Source of the DNA: Rubrobacter aplysinae
GTDB lineage: Bacteria; Actinomycetota; Rubrobacteria; Rubrobacterales; Rubrobacteraceae
Length of the DNA stretch: 64,000 nucleotides
Assembly: GCF_001029505.1 (NCBI RefSeq)
Contig: NZ_LEKH01000006.1
Span: forward strand, 62,001 to 126,000
Direction of reading: 5' to 3'
The position numbers and the translations under genes were made by a program. A model generated the notes under the pieces. It did no database searches, was not told the origin of the DNA, and saw only the letters and a list, made by a program, of their open reading frames with translations. Of the stretch, positions 42,688 through 51,855 are shown piece by piece. Numbering within the stretch: position 1 is the first letter of the stretch; each line of letters starts with the position of its first letter.

Positions 42688-42717
42688 ATGCTACACCTCG
42701 TCGTCCGCGAGGGTCAA
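42688..42717 (-). promoter_or_regulatory. Predicted guaB3 promoter
   Basis: On the minus strand TTGACC (42717-42712) is followed after 18 bases by TAGCAT (42693-42688). This would give a leader of about 160 nt containing the hairpin at 42624-42649. Confidence 0.4.
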
Positions 42718-42779
42718 GGTAAGTTATCCGCCAGCTTGTCTGCTAGTTCACACAGCACCGGGTCCTCTGGCAAGAACGC

Positions 42780-42863
42780 TTAGTTAACAAGCCTCAATAT
42801 GAGCACAACCAAGATTATTATGACCAGCACGCTAATGATTGTGCCTAACAGCCCTCGTCCCAT
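42780..42863 (-). CDS. 27-residue hydrophobic membrane peptide
   Basis: ATG at 42863 follows a strong ribosome-binding site (AAGGGAGGAG) and opens a 27-residue frame ending in TAA. It starts Met-Gly-Arg-Gly-Leu-Leu-Gly and is otherwise one membrane helix of Ile, Val and Leu, with Leu-Arg-Leu-Val-Asn at the end. Tiny hydrophobic proteins of this form are common in bacteria and mostly uncharacterised. It lies downstream of the DUF2752 gene in the lower-GC patch. Confidence 0.6.
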   Translation of the reverse strand: MGRGLLGTIISVLVIIILVVLILRLVN

Positions 42864-42938
42864 TTTACTCCTCCCTTGACCGCCGTTTTCGTTGTAAGTG
42901 TAGTTCCCTGTACGCGGAGTAATCAAACCAGCAGGATA

Positions 42939-43349
42939 TTACGGTGCTAGCAAAGAGAACGGATAAACAGGGATATTCCTTAGTATCCAGTACACCAAGA
43001 TAATCAATAGTAATGACCATATAAATACAGGTTGGATAAAGAAACGTCGTAACGATTGTCCAAAGAAGGTGAGCTTGAGTTGAGATGTAAAGTAGTAGGC
43101 GATAAAGGGGACGGAAAGAACCATCATAGGGTTCAAGCCTAGAGCTGCAACAAGTTCTCCACGTGCGAGTTGATGTATAGCTCGAAGACTCCCGCATCCC
43201 GGACAATAGCAACCCGTCATTGCTAAAAACGGGCACCGCGGGAAGAGGTTAGAGTTAGTCGGATTGACTAAGTACAGAACGCTTATAGATATTAACACTG
43301 CAAAAATAAAGCCCGCAGAGGAGAGCCGGGCCATAGAGGTCGAGGCCAA
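42939..43349 (-). CDS. DUF2752 membrane protein
   Basis: The 136-residue protein matches DUF2752: Cys-Pro-Phe-Leu-Ala-Met-Thr-Gly-Cys-Tyr-Cys-Pro-Gly-Cys-Gly-Ser near residue 39, then Ala-Ile-His-Gln-Leu and Gly-Leu-Asn-Pro-Met, with three membrane helices. TTG at 43349 lies eight bases after GGAG; ATG at 43334 is the alternative. It follows the zinc ribbon-CD225 gene by three bases; the two families often occur together. Function is unknown. Its codons are more AT-rich than most of the window. Confidence 0.85.
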   Translation of the reverse strand: MASTSMARLSSAGFIFAVLISISVLYLVNPTNSNLFPRCPFLAMTGCYCPGCGSLRAIHQLARGELVAALGLNPMMVLSVPFIAYYFTSQLKLTFFGQSLRRFFIQPVFIWSLLLIILVYWILRNIPVYPFSLLAP

Positions 43350-43352
43350 GAC

Positions 43353-43727
43353 TCAGGCTCCGGCAAGAGCCGCAATGACAGTGAAGGATAGATAGCCTAG
43401 CCAAAGCACTATCCCGCTCCCAAAAGCTACCCACGCCCAAGTCTTTGCTTTCCTCGACGTCTCCGCAGCGGCTGTTCTCTGACCCGCCGCCACTCTGCCA
43501 TTAACTTGCGCTGCATAGACTATAGATACTATCCCAAACGGCAAACAACAGAAGATCGTGGTGAGAATAGCTGGAACTAGGTAATTCGGAACGTATTCCT
43601 GCGAGTGGTGCTGAGTGTATGGTGGAACACCAGTAGGCTGGGAAGCCCCAGATCGTAGATTGGCCCCGCAATTGGTGCAGTGGATAGCATTATCGTCGTT
43701 CTGGGCGCCGCAGTTAGAGCAATACAC
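43353..43727 (-). CDS. Zinc-ribbon and CD225/dispanin-type membrane protein
   Basis: The protein (124 residues) begins with a zinc ribbon (Cys-Ser-Asn-Cys-Gly and Cys-Thr-Asn-Cys-Gly, about residues 3-22), then a proline-rich linker, then a CD225-like region with two membrane helices: Pro-Asn-Tyr-Leu-Val-Pro-Ala-Ile, Cys-Cys-Leu-Pro-Phe-Gly-Ile-Val and an Ala-x-x-Val-Asn segment, with Ala-Lys-Thr-Trp before the second helix. GTG at 43727 follows GGAGG closely, whereas the upstream ATG at 43772 has no such site. Function is unknown; it is paired with the DUF2752 gene. Confidence 0.8.
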   Translation of the reverse strand: MYCSNCGAQNDDNAIHCTNCGANLRSGASQPTGVPPYTQHHSQEYVPNYLVPAILTTIFCCLPFGIVSIVYAAQVNGRVAAGQRTAAAETSRKAKTWAWVAFGSGIVLWLGYLSFTVIAALAGA

Positions 43728-43847
43728 TAGTCCTCCATCTATTATTGCTACTGGTTGAAACTCCCCTAGCATTACTCACTGCTCGTTTATTATGCGCTAT
43801 GCGAAGCATTTCGCGCAACACGACGACTGGAATCCAGTGGCGGGTCC

Positions 43848-43887
43848 CGCAAAACAAAGAGGGGCGGAGCCAATAAGGCCCCGCCCC
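43848..43887 (-). terminator. Intrinsic terminator of groEL
   Basis: On the minus strand GGGGCGGGGCC and GGCTCCGCCCC pair around a short loop (43887-43861), followed by TCTTTGTTTT. It lies 27 bases after the groEL stop. Confidence 0.85.
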
Positions 43888-43913
43888 GATGGATCTCTCG
43901 CTTTGGACGGCCC

Positions 43914-45569
<1,656 letters not shown>

Positions 45570-45633
45570 CTACCTGCCGGACTTTAGCCGATCTGGCTAC
45601 ATCTAATCGTCTCGGCCCACCGGCTTACACTTT

Positions 45634-45660
45634 TCGGCACTCTCACCAGGAGAGTGCCAA
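45634..45660. promoter_or_regulatory. CIRCE element (HrcA operator)
   Basis: TCGGCACTC, nine bases, then GAGTGCCAA fits the CIRCE inverted repeat (consensus TTAGCACTC-N9-GAGTGCTAA). It lies directly downstream of the predicted groEL -10 box, covering the transcription start, which is how HrcA represses. Confidence 0.92.
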
Positions 45661-45668
45661 CAACGAGC

Positions 45669-45697
45669 AGTATAGTCCCGGCAGGGGTAGAATTCAA
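45669..45697 (-). promoter_or_regulatory. groEL promoter
   Basis: On the minus strand TTGAAT (45697-45692) and TATACT (45674-45669) are spaced by 17 bases, a near-consensus vegetative promoter. It overlaps the -10 box of the divergent zinc-ribbon gene. Confidence 0.75.
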
Positions 45698-45700
45698 ACC
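45688..45700 (+). promoter_or_regulatory. -10 box of a leaderless promoter for the zinc-ribbon gene
   Basis: TAGAAT at 45688-45693 lies seven bases before the ATG at 45701. No ribosome-binding site is present. The box overlaps the groEL -35, so the two promoters may compete. Confidence 0.5.
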
Positions 45701-45976
45701 ATGAACCCGAGGACTGAATCACGAGAAAGAAACGATAGCTCGCGCCGGGAGGGACTCCCGGCGCTTAGCAGAATACCTAGAGAGCTGGTCCGGGAAGAGC
45801 GTTACTGTGAACGGTGCGCCGCCGACACGGAGCACATTATCTATCGGGTGCCCAAGAAGATGCTCGTGGTCTACCTGAAAAACCACGATAACAACGTGCA
45901 GGCGACCTGCAGGGAGTGTGCCCGTAGCACCGTGCTCACCGGCGAGGAGCGGGAGCGGGCGCTACAGGGCGCATAA
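45701..45976 (+). CDS. Small four-cysteine zinc-ribbon protein
   Basis: The 91-residue protein has Cys-Glu-Arg-Cys near residue 37 and Cys-Arg-Glu-Cys near 71, a likely zinc ribbon with a beta-rich insertion (Glu-His-Ile-Ile-Tyr-Arg-Val) between the knuckles. The first 25 residues are charged and probably disordered. ATG at 45701 is at the predicted transcription start. It is divergent from groEL and shares the promoter region including CIRCE. Function is unknown. Confidence 0.7.
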   Translation: MNPRTESRERNDSSRREGLPALSRIPRELVREERYCERCAADTEHIIYRVPKKMLVVYLKNHDNNVQATCRECARSTVLTGEERERALQGA

Positions 45977-46048
45977 AGCAGGCTGGGATAGCTCCCGGAT
46001 AGGTCCCCCGGATCTCAAGAATCCCGGCCTACAGAGGAGTAAGGCGGG

Positions 46049-47287
46049 CTACGAGGACCCCAGGGCTATGGTGAAGCTCCGAACCTCATAACCCGCTACC
46101 AGCTCGTTCCAGCTCACGGAGGGCTTACGCTCGATGTGCAGGTCTTCGAGGGCGAGCAGCTTGCGCAGGAAGACGTCGGACTCCTGAATGGCGATGTAGC
46201 TCCCGGGACAGCGGTGGCTGCCGTCGCCGAAGCCCATGACCGCCGCTCCGACCTTCTCTTTCTGCAGCTCGCGGCCCGGCCGGAGGGCGAGCGGACATTC
46301 CCCGGCCACCGACTCGTCGGCGTTTGCGTCGTAGATGTGGAGGTCCACGAGGCTGCCCGCCGGGATGGTCACCGAGGCTTCTCCGTCCGGCCCGCCGTCC
46401 AGCTGGATGTCGGCGGTGGCGCGCCGGTACAGGTGGCCGACCACGGGCTCGAGGCGCAGTATCTCCTCTAGCAGCGCGTGGCGTTCTTTCTCGTCGGCTT
46501 GCAGGTAACGCTCGCGGACCGTGGGCTGTTCGAGCATGTGCCAGGCGGCGACGCTTATGAACTCGCGGGTCGTCACCATGCCGGCCGCGGCGTAGGTCAG
46601 ACACTCGGTCAGGATCTCGCCGTCGCCGTAGCCCTGCTCTATGAGGTGGGAGATCACATCCTCCCGGGGCTCTTTCTTGCGAGCCTCTATGGCGGGCTTG
46701 ACGTCCAAATAGAAAAAGGCCGCGACCCGGGTCTGGTTGCGGGCGAAGCCGAGCAGGGCGCGCGGGCTCCAGCCGAAGCTCGTGATGTCGTTCGCGAAGA
46801 ATGCCTCCAGACGCCGGTCCATCCCCGGCACTCTGCTATCCGTGAGCCCGACGACCTTGCCCGCGACCTTCACGGCGAGCTTCAGGCTCAGGTCGTCTAG
46901 CTCGGCGCGACGCTTGCGCCGCAGCTCGGAGATCAAGCCCCCCGCAAACTCCTCCATCAACCCCCGGTAGTTCTCGCTTACGGCCCTGGGCGAGAAGAAA
47001 CGGGCGGTCTTAGCGCGCTGCTCGTTGTGCGGCTTGCCTTCCTGGTACAGGATCGGGGCCCTCATCTCCCCCGGCATCTTCTGTAGTAGCTCCGCGTTGA
47101 ACCCCGCCTGCTTGACCTCGGTGCTCCGCAAGACCTCTCGTGTCTGGGCGTGGCCGCGGACGTGCCAGACCCCGTCCGGCCCCTGCTCAACCGCCTCCCG
47201 CGCGGGGGCCTCCACGGTACGCACCGTCTTGCGCTGAGACAGCGCCGCGTGGTCAACCGGACACCCTCCCCGAACCTCATCCGACAT
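46049..47287 (-). CDS. Cytochrome P450
   Basis: This 412-residue protein is a soluble bacterial P450. The heme cysteine is Cys360 in Phe-Gly-Asp-Gly-Ser-His-Arg-Cys-Pro-Gly, the ExxR pair is Glu275/Arg278, and the I-helix oxygen-activation segment is Ala-Ala-Ala-Gly-Met-Val-Thr-Thr (233-240). It inserts oxygen into a substrate that cannot be inferred. No ferredoxin or reductase gene is adjacent. A TetR regulator is transcribed divergently, and direct repeats lie in the shared region. Confidence 0.93.
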   Translation of the reverse strand: MSDEVRGGCPVDHAALSQRKTVRTVEAPAREAVEQGPDGVWHVRGHAQTREVLRSTEVKQAGFNAELLQKMPGEMRAPILYQEGKPHNEQRAKTARFFSPRAVSENYRGLMEEFAGGLISELRRKRRAELDDLSLKLAVKVAGKVVGLTDSRVPGMDRRLEAFFANDITSFGWSPRALLGFARNQTRVAAFFYLDVKPAIEARKKEPREDVISHLIEQGYGDGEILTECLTYAAAGMVTTREFISVAAWHMLEQPTVRERYLQADEKERHALLEEILRLEPVVGHLYRRATADIQLDGGPDGEASVTIPAGSLVDLHIYDANADESVAGECPLALRPGRELQKEKVGAAVMGFGDGSHRCPGSYIAIQESDVFLRKLLALEDLHIERKPSVSWNELVAGYEVRSFTIALGSS

Positions 47288-47329
47288 GGATCACCCCTCT
47301 CACTCACCGCTAATCCGCCACCCGGCGTT

Positions 47330-47348
47330 TTACGTTACTTTACGTTAC
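47330..47348. repeat. Direct repeats in the P450/TetR intergenic region
   Basis: TTACGTTAC occurs at 47330-47338 and 47340-47348, a 10-bp period that places both on the same DNA face. They lie about 43 bases from the P450 start and 92 from the TetR start and are candidate regulator sites. Confidence 0.5.
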
Positions 47349-47439
47349 GGTGTACAGCTTTTGAGACACAGAGTATCATAATAATCTTGGCAGCCGTGGT
47401 GGTTGTCAGTCAGAGGTATGCCAGAGGCAGAGGAGGGAC

Positions 47440-48045
47440 ATGGAGGCCGTAGACGGGACGAGCGGGTACTCCGGGGACCGGAGGGTGAGGCGCACGCGGC
47501 GTCTTCTGGCCGAGGCTTTGATCTCGCTCGTCCTGGAGCGGGGTTACGAGGAGGTGACGGTCCGGGAGATCACCGGGCGCGCGGACGTCGGTTACGCGAC
47601 GTTTTTCCGGCATTATCCCGGTAAAGACGCCCTGCTCGAAGAGGTACTGGAGGTCGTGCTCGACGACCTGCTCCAACTGCTCGGTCCAGCGCAGGCCGAG
47701 GGACAGGCCGCCGTCGGCGCTTCGCTTTTCCGGTACGTTCAGGAGAACGCCGAGGTGTGCCGGGTACTGCTGGGAGACGGCGCTTCGCCGGCGCTGGTCA
47801 GGCGGATGGTAGAGACCGGCACGAGCAACGTGCTAGGTCAGAACGTCCCGTCCGGAGTGGGCGGAGAGAATTATCAAAACGAGCCCGTGCCGGCGGAGAT
47901 CGCGGCCCACCACCTGGTAGTTTCCTCGATCGCGCTGATCCGGTGGTGGCTGGAGCGCGGGATGCCCTACCCGCCCGAGCGAATGGGTGGGATCTACCGG
48001 GACCTGATCGAACACCCTACCCGCAACGCGGCGTTCGAGACCTGA
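47440..48045 (+). CDS. TetR/AcrR family transcriptional regulator
   Basis: The 201-residue protein has a TetR helix-turn-helix at about residues 12-60 (Thr-Arg-Arg-Leu-Leu-Ala-Glu-Ala-Leu, Val-Thr-Val-Arg-Glu-Ile, Gly-Tyr-Ala-Thr-Phe-Phe-Arg-His-Tyr-Pro) and a helical ligand-binding domain. ATG at 47440 follows GAGGAGGG. It is divergent from the P450 gene and most likely controls it and itself. Confidence 0.9.
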   Translation: MEAVDGTSGYSGDRRVRRTRRLLAEALISLVLERGYEEVTVREITGRADVGYATFFRHYPGKDALLEEVLEVVLDDLLQLLGPAQAEGQAAVGASLFRYVQENAEVCRVLLGDGASPALVRRMVETGTSNVLGQNVPSGVGGENYQNEPVPAEIAAHHLVVSSIALIRWWLERGMPYPPERMGGIYRDLIEHPTRNAAFET

Positions 48046-48126
48046 GCCGTCGGTCCCCGGACAGGGCGGATCGGAGCGAGGCAGAGTAAAGACAGGGCAA
48101 TACGGGGTAAGGCGGGACAAGCGGGC

Positions 48127-49242
48127 TCAGGCGCTGGTCTCCGTGCGGTTCTTGCCGAGCTCTTTAGCGCGGTAGAGGGCGAGGTCGGCCCGTTTTGAGA
48201 GCGTGGTCCCGCTATCGTTGTGGCGATAAGAGGAGACCCCAAAGCTCGCCGAAATCCACCATCCGGTGGCCGACTCGTGCTCCTCGATGGTGATCCGGAG
48301 CCTATCGGCCAGCAGGTAGGCGGGCTCGAGGCCGGTGTCCGGCACGAGGACGGCGAACTCCTCGCCTCCCCAGCGCGCGAAGCTGTCGTTTTCTCTGAGG
48401 TGTGGCTGGACCTTGCGGGCGACGTTTATCAGGGCCTCGTCGCCGGAGTCGTGACCGTAGGTGTCATTGAGGATCTTGAAGTCGTCCAGGTCGAAGACGA
48501 TCAGGGACAGAGCCCCGCCCGTGCGCGCGGCCCGCTCCACCTCCCGGCTCAGTATCGGCTCCAGGCCCCGGCGGTTTAATATCCCCGTGAGCGGGTCGGT
48601 GTCGGCCAGGCGCTTGAGGCGCTCTGCGTCGAGCTCCGTGCGGCGCAGGTCGTCTTTCATACTGGTCAAGAAATAGAGCACCGTAATGATAGAGACTCCA
48701 GAGACGTAGGTCAGGCCCAGCGTGTTCACTCCCTCCAGAGGGGTTCTCTCACCGGCGGGTAGAAAGAAAACGGGTAAGGAAAGCAGGACGGAGAGCGCGT
48801 ACAGAATTCCCGCGCGGACCAGCGCCCCGAATCTCTCGTGGGCCAGAAAGACGAAGATGTAGATAAAAGGAAACCACAGGTAGAGGCTGAACAGCGAGAC
48901 GTCCGTGAGCCCCGGCTGCGGCTCCAAGTACAGAGCATAGGCGAGGACCGCGAGCAACACGGCCCCTATGCTTATATACACCGCCTCCTCGACGATGCGC
49001 ACCGGCAGCCTGCCGGAGAGTAACGTCCAGATAGAGACGGCCGAGACTAACAAGACGGAGACGAACGCGGCCCGGGTAAAGGGCGAAATGCTGCCCGCCA
49101 GCTCGTTTGCAAGCCAGGCAAGGCAGGAGCCTGTAAAACCCACGGTCAGGATCACCGCGTAGGTGCGGCGCTTGAAACCGGCTAGGGAATCCACTACCTC
49201 CCCCGTAGCACTCTGCCCCGTTCCCGGCACGATGGTAGACAC
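48127..49242 (-). CDS. Membrane-bound diguanylate cyclase (GGDEF)
   Basis: The 371-residue protein has about six membrane helices in residues 25-195 and a C-terminal GGDEF domain that makes cyclic di-GMP. The active-site motif is Gly-Gly-Glu-Glu-Phe, and Arg-x2-Asp lies five residues before it, forming the inhibitory I-site for product feedback. Thr-Asp-Pro-Leu-Thr-Gly-Ile-Leu-Asn-Arg-Arg opens the domain. No EAL domain is present. GTG at 49242 lies six bases after a TATTCT box, so it may be leaderless. The membrane part is of unknown sensing type. Confidence 0.93.
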   Translation of the reverse strand: MSTIVPGTGQSATGEVVDSLAGFKRRTYAVILTVGFTGSCLAWLANELAGSISPFTRAAFVSVLLVSAVSIWTLLSGRLPVRIVEEAVYISIGAVLLAVLAYALYLEPQPGLTDVSLFSLYLWFPFIYIFVFLAHERFGALVRAGILYALSVLLSLPVFFLPAGERTPLEGVNTLGLTYVSGVSIITVLYFLTSMKDDLRRTELDAERLKRLADTDPLTGILNRRGLEPILSREVERAARTGGALSLIVFDLDDFKILNDTYGHDSGDEALINVARKVQPHLRENDSFARWGGEEFAVLVPDTGLEPAYLLADRLRITIEEHESATGWWISASFGVSSYRHNDSGTTLSKRADLALYRAKELGKNRTETSA

Positions 49243-49248
49243 GGTACA

Positions 49249-49254
49249 AGAATA
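49249..49254 (-). promoter_or_regulatory. -10 box before the diguanylate cyclase start
   Basis: TATTCT on the minus strand ends six bases before the GTG start at 49242, with no ribosome-binding site between. This fits a leaderless transcript. Confidence 0.45.
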
Positions 49255-49302
49255 ACCCCTGGCCGCCTCCGGCTCTACGTCCGCCGCATAAGCTACGTAA
49301 CC

Positions 49303-50298
49303 TTACGCGCTACGGGCGCTCACAGAGAGGTAGTCCGGGTGGGCCAGCGCGGGCGTGTAGAGGGCTGCGGCCCCGATCATGGCCGCGTTGTCGGTGCACA
49401 GCGCGGACGGCGGGACCACGAGCCCGAGGCTCCGGCGCTCGCACTCCTCACCGAGCCTGCGCCGCAGCCGGGCGTTGGCGGCCACGCCCCCGGCCACGAC
49501 CAGCGAGCGCGCCTCCCGCAGCTCGGCAGCCCGCACCATCTTTCGGACCAGCGCCTCGACCACCGCCGACTCGTAGCTCGCCGCGAGATCCGGCAACTCC
49601 GCGGCCACCGCCTCCGCGTAGAGCCCCTTGAGCCGGTACAAAAGGCTCGTCTTCAGGCCGGAGAAAGAGAAGTTCAGGTCGTCGCGGCCCTTGAGCGCGA
49701 CCGGGAAATCGTATGCGGCCGGGTCCCCCTCCCTCCCGGCCTCCGACAGCGCGGGGCCGCCCGGGAACCCGAGCCCGAGCATGCGGGCTCCCTTGTCCAG
49801 CGCCTCGCCGGCCGCGTCGTCCAGCGTCGCGCCGAGCCCTTCCATGCCACGGCGCTCGTCCACGGCGTAGAGGGCGGTGTGCCCGCCCGAGGCTATACCG
49901 GCGACGAAAGGAGGCTCGAGGTCCGGCTCGGTAAGATAGGCGGCGGCGACGTGCCCTTCGAGGTGATCCACGGCCACCAGCGGCAAGCCCCGCGAGTAGG
50001 CGAGCCCCTTGGCGGCAGAGACGCCGACGAGCAGGGCCCCGATCAGACCCGGATTCGTCGTGACCGCGACCTTCTCCACCTCCTCCAGCCCGACGCCCGC
50101 CTCGGATAGCGCCCGCTCCACGACACCATCCAGACGTTCGAGGTGGGCCCGCGAAGCGACCTCCGGCACCACGCCGCCGTAACGGCCGTGCTCGGTCTGG
50201 GTGTGGACCACGTTCGAGAGCGCGCGGGCGCCGGAACCGAGCGGCTCGACCACGGCGGCGCAGGTATCGTCGCAGGATGTCTCGATGGCGAGGATCAC
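49303..50298 (-). CDS. tsaD: tRNA threonylcarbamoyladenosine transferase TsaD
   Basis: This 331-residue enzyme transfers threonylcarbamoyl to A37 of ANN-decoding tRNAs. It starts Ile-Leu-Ala-Ile-Glu-Thr-Ser-Cys-Asp-Asp and has the metal-binding His112/His116 in Asp-His-Leu-Glu-Gly-His, plus Gly-Phe-Pro-Gly-Gly-Pro and Gly-Gly-Val-Ala-Ala-Asn motifs. GTG at 50298 lies seven bases after TACAAT with no ribosome-binding site, suggesting a separate leaderless promoter from rimI-tsaB-tsaE. It is divergent from the small membrane protein gene. Confidence 0.96.
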   Translation of the reverse strand: MILAIETSCDDTCAAVVEPLGSGARALSNVVHTQTEHGRYGGVVPEVASRAHLERLDGVVERALSEAGVGLEEVEKVAVTTNPGLIGALLVGVSAAKGLAYSRGLPLVAVDHLEGHVAAAYLTEPDLEPPFVAGIASGGHTALYAVDERRGMEGLGATLDDAAGEALDKGARMLGLGFPGGPALSEAGREGDPAAYDFPVALKGRDDLNFSFSGLKTSLLYRLKGLYAEAVAAELPDLAASYESAVVEALVRKMVRAAELREARSLVVAGGVAANARLRRRLGEECERRSLGLVVPPSALCTDNAAMIGAAALYTPALAHPDYLSVSARSA

Positions 50299-50305
50299 GA
50301 CTCAT

Positions 50306-50311
50306 ATTGTA
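50306..50311 (-). promoter_or_regulatory. -10 box of a leaderless tsaD promoter
   Basis: TACAAT on the minus strand ends seven bases before the GTG of tsaD. No Shine-Dalgarno is present between them. Confidence 0.6.
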
Positions 50312-50360
50312 GCTGTCTGTAGCGGGCTATAGCGGTTACTCCACGTATCGGGCGCGCCGG

Positions 50361-50366
50361 TATACT
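50361..50366 (+). promoter_or_regulatory. -10 box of a leaderless promoter
   Basis: TATACT lies six bases before the ATG of the small membrane protein gene at 50373. It is back-to-back with the tsaD -10 box 50 bases away. Confidence 0.55.
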
Positions 50367-50372
50367 CCCGTT

Positions 50373-50648
50373 ATGCGCGCATTCTCGCTGTTGTTCGCTT
50401 TTATCTCGCTCGTGTTGCTGGTGCAGCTCGTGGCGTACCTGATCATAGGTCCGGTGCAGACGGTCTTCGTGGTGGCGCTGCTGGTGGGATTCGCGGCGTG
50501 TGCGGGGGCGGCTCTGTATCTGCTCAAGCCCTACGAGGACCGCGACGCACTGCAAAAACGCCGGGAGCTCTGGAGAGCACGCCGGGGTCTGGATGGGTCC
50601 GACGACGAGTCCGAAGAGCACCGGGAAGATGAGAGCCGGGAGAGGTAG
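50373..50648 (+). CDS. Small two-helix membrane protein
   Basis: The 91-residue protein has two membrane helices (about 3-25 and 28-52) and a charged cytoplasmic tail rich in Arg, Asp and Glu. I do not recognise a family. It is divergent from tsaD and converges with rimI. The start is at the expected transcription start. Coding is supported by hydrophobic pattern and codon use. Confidence 0.72.
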   Translation: MRAFSLLFAFISLVLLVQLVAYLIIGPVQTVFVVALLVGFAACAGAALYLLKPYEDRDALQKRRELWRARRGLDGSDDESEEHREDESRER

Positions 50649-50671
50649 AAAGTCTAGAAGGTCTAGAAAGG

Positions 50672-51145
50672 CTAGAGGGTGAGGCTCATGATCAGGGCGT
50701 CCTCGTCGCCGTAGTAGCGGGGGCGGCGTCCCACGGTCGAGAAGCCCAGGGAGTCGTACAGGGAGCGTGCGGAGGCGTTGCTCGGTCGGACTTCCAGATA
50801 CACCGTCCGTGCTTCGGGGTGTTTGGAGATAGCCGAGGTTAGCAGACGCCGGGCGAGGCCCCTGCGGCGGCTCTCCGGACGCACGGCTATGTTCATGACG
50901 TGTAGCTCGTCCGCGGTGTGCTTGATGCCCACGTATCCCGAGATCCCGCCGCCCTCCGCAGTGTTCGCCGCGGCGACCAGATAATCGCTGAACGGGCTGT
51001 GTAGCTCCGCCTGCCAGATCGCCCGCGTCCAGGGGCGGGCGAGGCTTACGGAGTCTATCTCCCACACCTCGGGGAGGTCCTCCTCGCGCATCGGACGCAA
51101 CTCCACCGGAGGTACCAGAGGCGCTTCGTCTCCCCTCTCTTTCAT
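50672..51145 (-). CDS. rimI: RimI-like N-acetyltransferase (GNAT)
   Basis: The protein (157 residues) is a GNAT acetyltransferase with Val-Met-Asn-Ile-Ala-Val-Arg-Pro-Glu-Ser-Arg-Arg-Arg-Gly-Leu-Ala as its acetyl-CoA loop, and Tyr-Leu-Glu-Val-Arg-Pro-Ser-Asn and Leu-Tyr-Asp-Ser-Leu-Gly-Phe motifs typical of RimI, which acetylates ribosomal protein S18 in E. coli. ATG at 51145 overlaps the tsaB stop as ATGA; I prefer it to the start four codons earlier. It sits in the usual tsaE-tsaB-rimI order. Confidence 0.9.
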   Translation of the reverse strand: MKERGDEAPLVPPVELRPMREEDLPEVWEIDSVSLARPWTRAIWQAELHSPFSDYLVAAANTAEGGGISGYVGIKHTADELHVMNIAVRPESRRRGLARRLLTSAISKHPEARTVYLEVRPSNASARSLYDSLGFSTVGRRPRYYGDEDALIMSLTL

Positions 51146-51855
51146 CCCTCGCTCCACGGGTTGCGTTCCCGACGGGCCTCTGCGTCGGGCTGGCGGACGT
51201 AGATCGGCACCAGTTCATCGGGCGTGACGGGTGTCAGGTCGCCGCCCCGCACCATCCCCGCCGCCGTGACCCGGTGCAGCGGGGAGCCGTCCGGCGGGAT
51301 AAAGCCCAGATGACCGAGCCGCTCGCGGTAGCGTACCGCTCCGTCACCGGTCACGAGCGCCGCGGACATCTCCTCCGGCAGCGACTCCGGCTCGGCGCAG
51401 ATAACTTCTCCCGCACCTCCACCGCCGTGGCGCCGGGCGAACACCTCGCCGCGCCGGGCGTCCACCACAGATAGCACGCTCCCACCCTCCCCGAGCACCG
51501 AAAGCGCGGGCTCTGCGAGCGCGGATAGCGTGTCCCCACCGGCGACCTCAAGGCCTCCCCCGAAAGCCAGCGAGCGGGCGGTGGCGGCGGAGATCCTGAT
51601 CCCGGTAAAGGTTCCCGGCCCGAGACCGACGAGGATGCGCCCGATCTCCCCCACCCCGATGCCGCACAGTCCCAGCGTGGAGTGTATGGCCGGTAGCAGA
51701 GCCTCCGAAGATCCCCCCGATCCTCTACCGGCGACCGAGGTCTCGGCGAGTATCTCCCGCTCCTCCTGTACGTCGCCCCCGCGGTCCGCGCCGCTCACCC
51801 GCGCCACGGCGACCGTCGCCACCGACGTCGAGGTGTCGAAGGCGAGGACTAGCAA
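51142..51855 (-). CDS. tsaB: t6A biosynthesis protein TsaB
   Basis: This 237-residue protein is the TsaB partner of TsaD. It begins Leu-Ala-Phe-Asp-Thr-Ser-Thr and has Gly-Leu-Gly-Pro-Gly-Thr-Phe-Thr-Gly-Ile-Arg near residue 85. TsaB is a catalytically inactive actin-like protein needed for threonylcarbamoyl transfer. It starts with TTG within the last codons of tsaE, and its stop overlaps rimI. Confidence 0.94.
   Translation of the reverse strand: MLVLAFDTSTSVATVAVARVSGADRGGDVQEEREILAETSVAGRGSGGSSEALLPAIHSTLGLCGIGVGEIGRILVGLGPGTFTGIRISAATARSLAFGGGLEVAGGDTLSALAEPALSVLGEGGSVLSVVDARRGEVFARRHGGGGAGEVICAEPESLPEEMSAALVTGDGAVRYRERLGHLGFIPPDGSPLHRVTAAGMVRGGDLTPVTPDELVPIYVRQPDAEARRERNPWSEG

Noticed and set aside
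42522-42700. Purine riboswitch upstream of guaB3
   Set aside because: The conserved loop and junction sequences of the purine aptamer are not present; only simple hairpins are seen.
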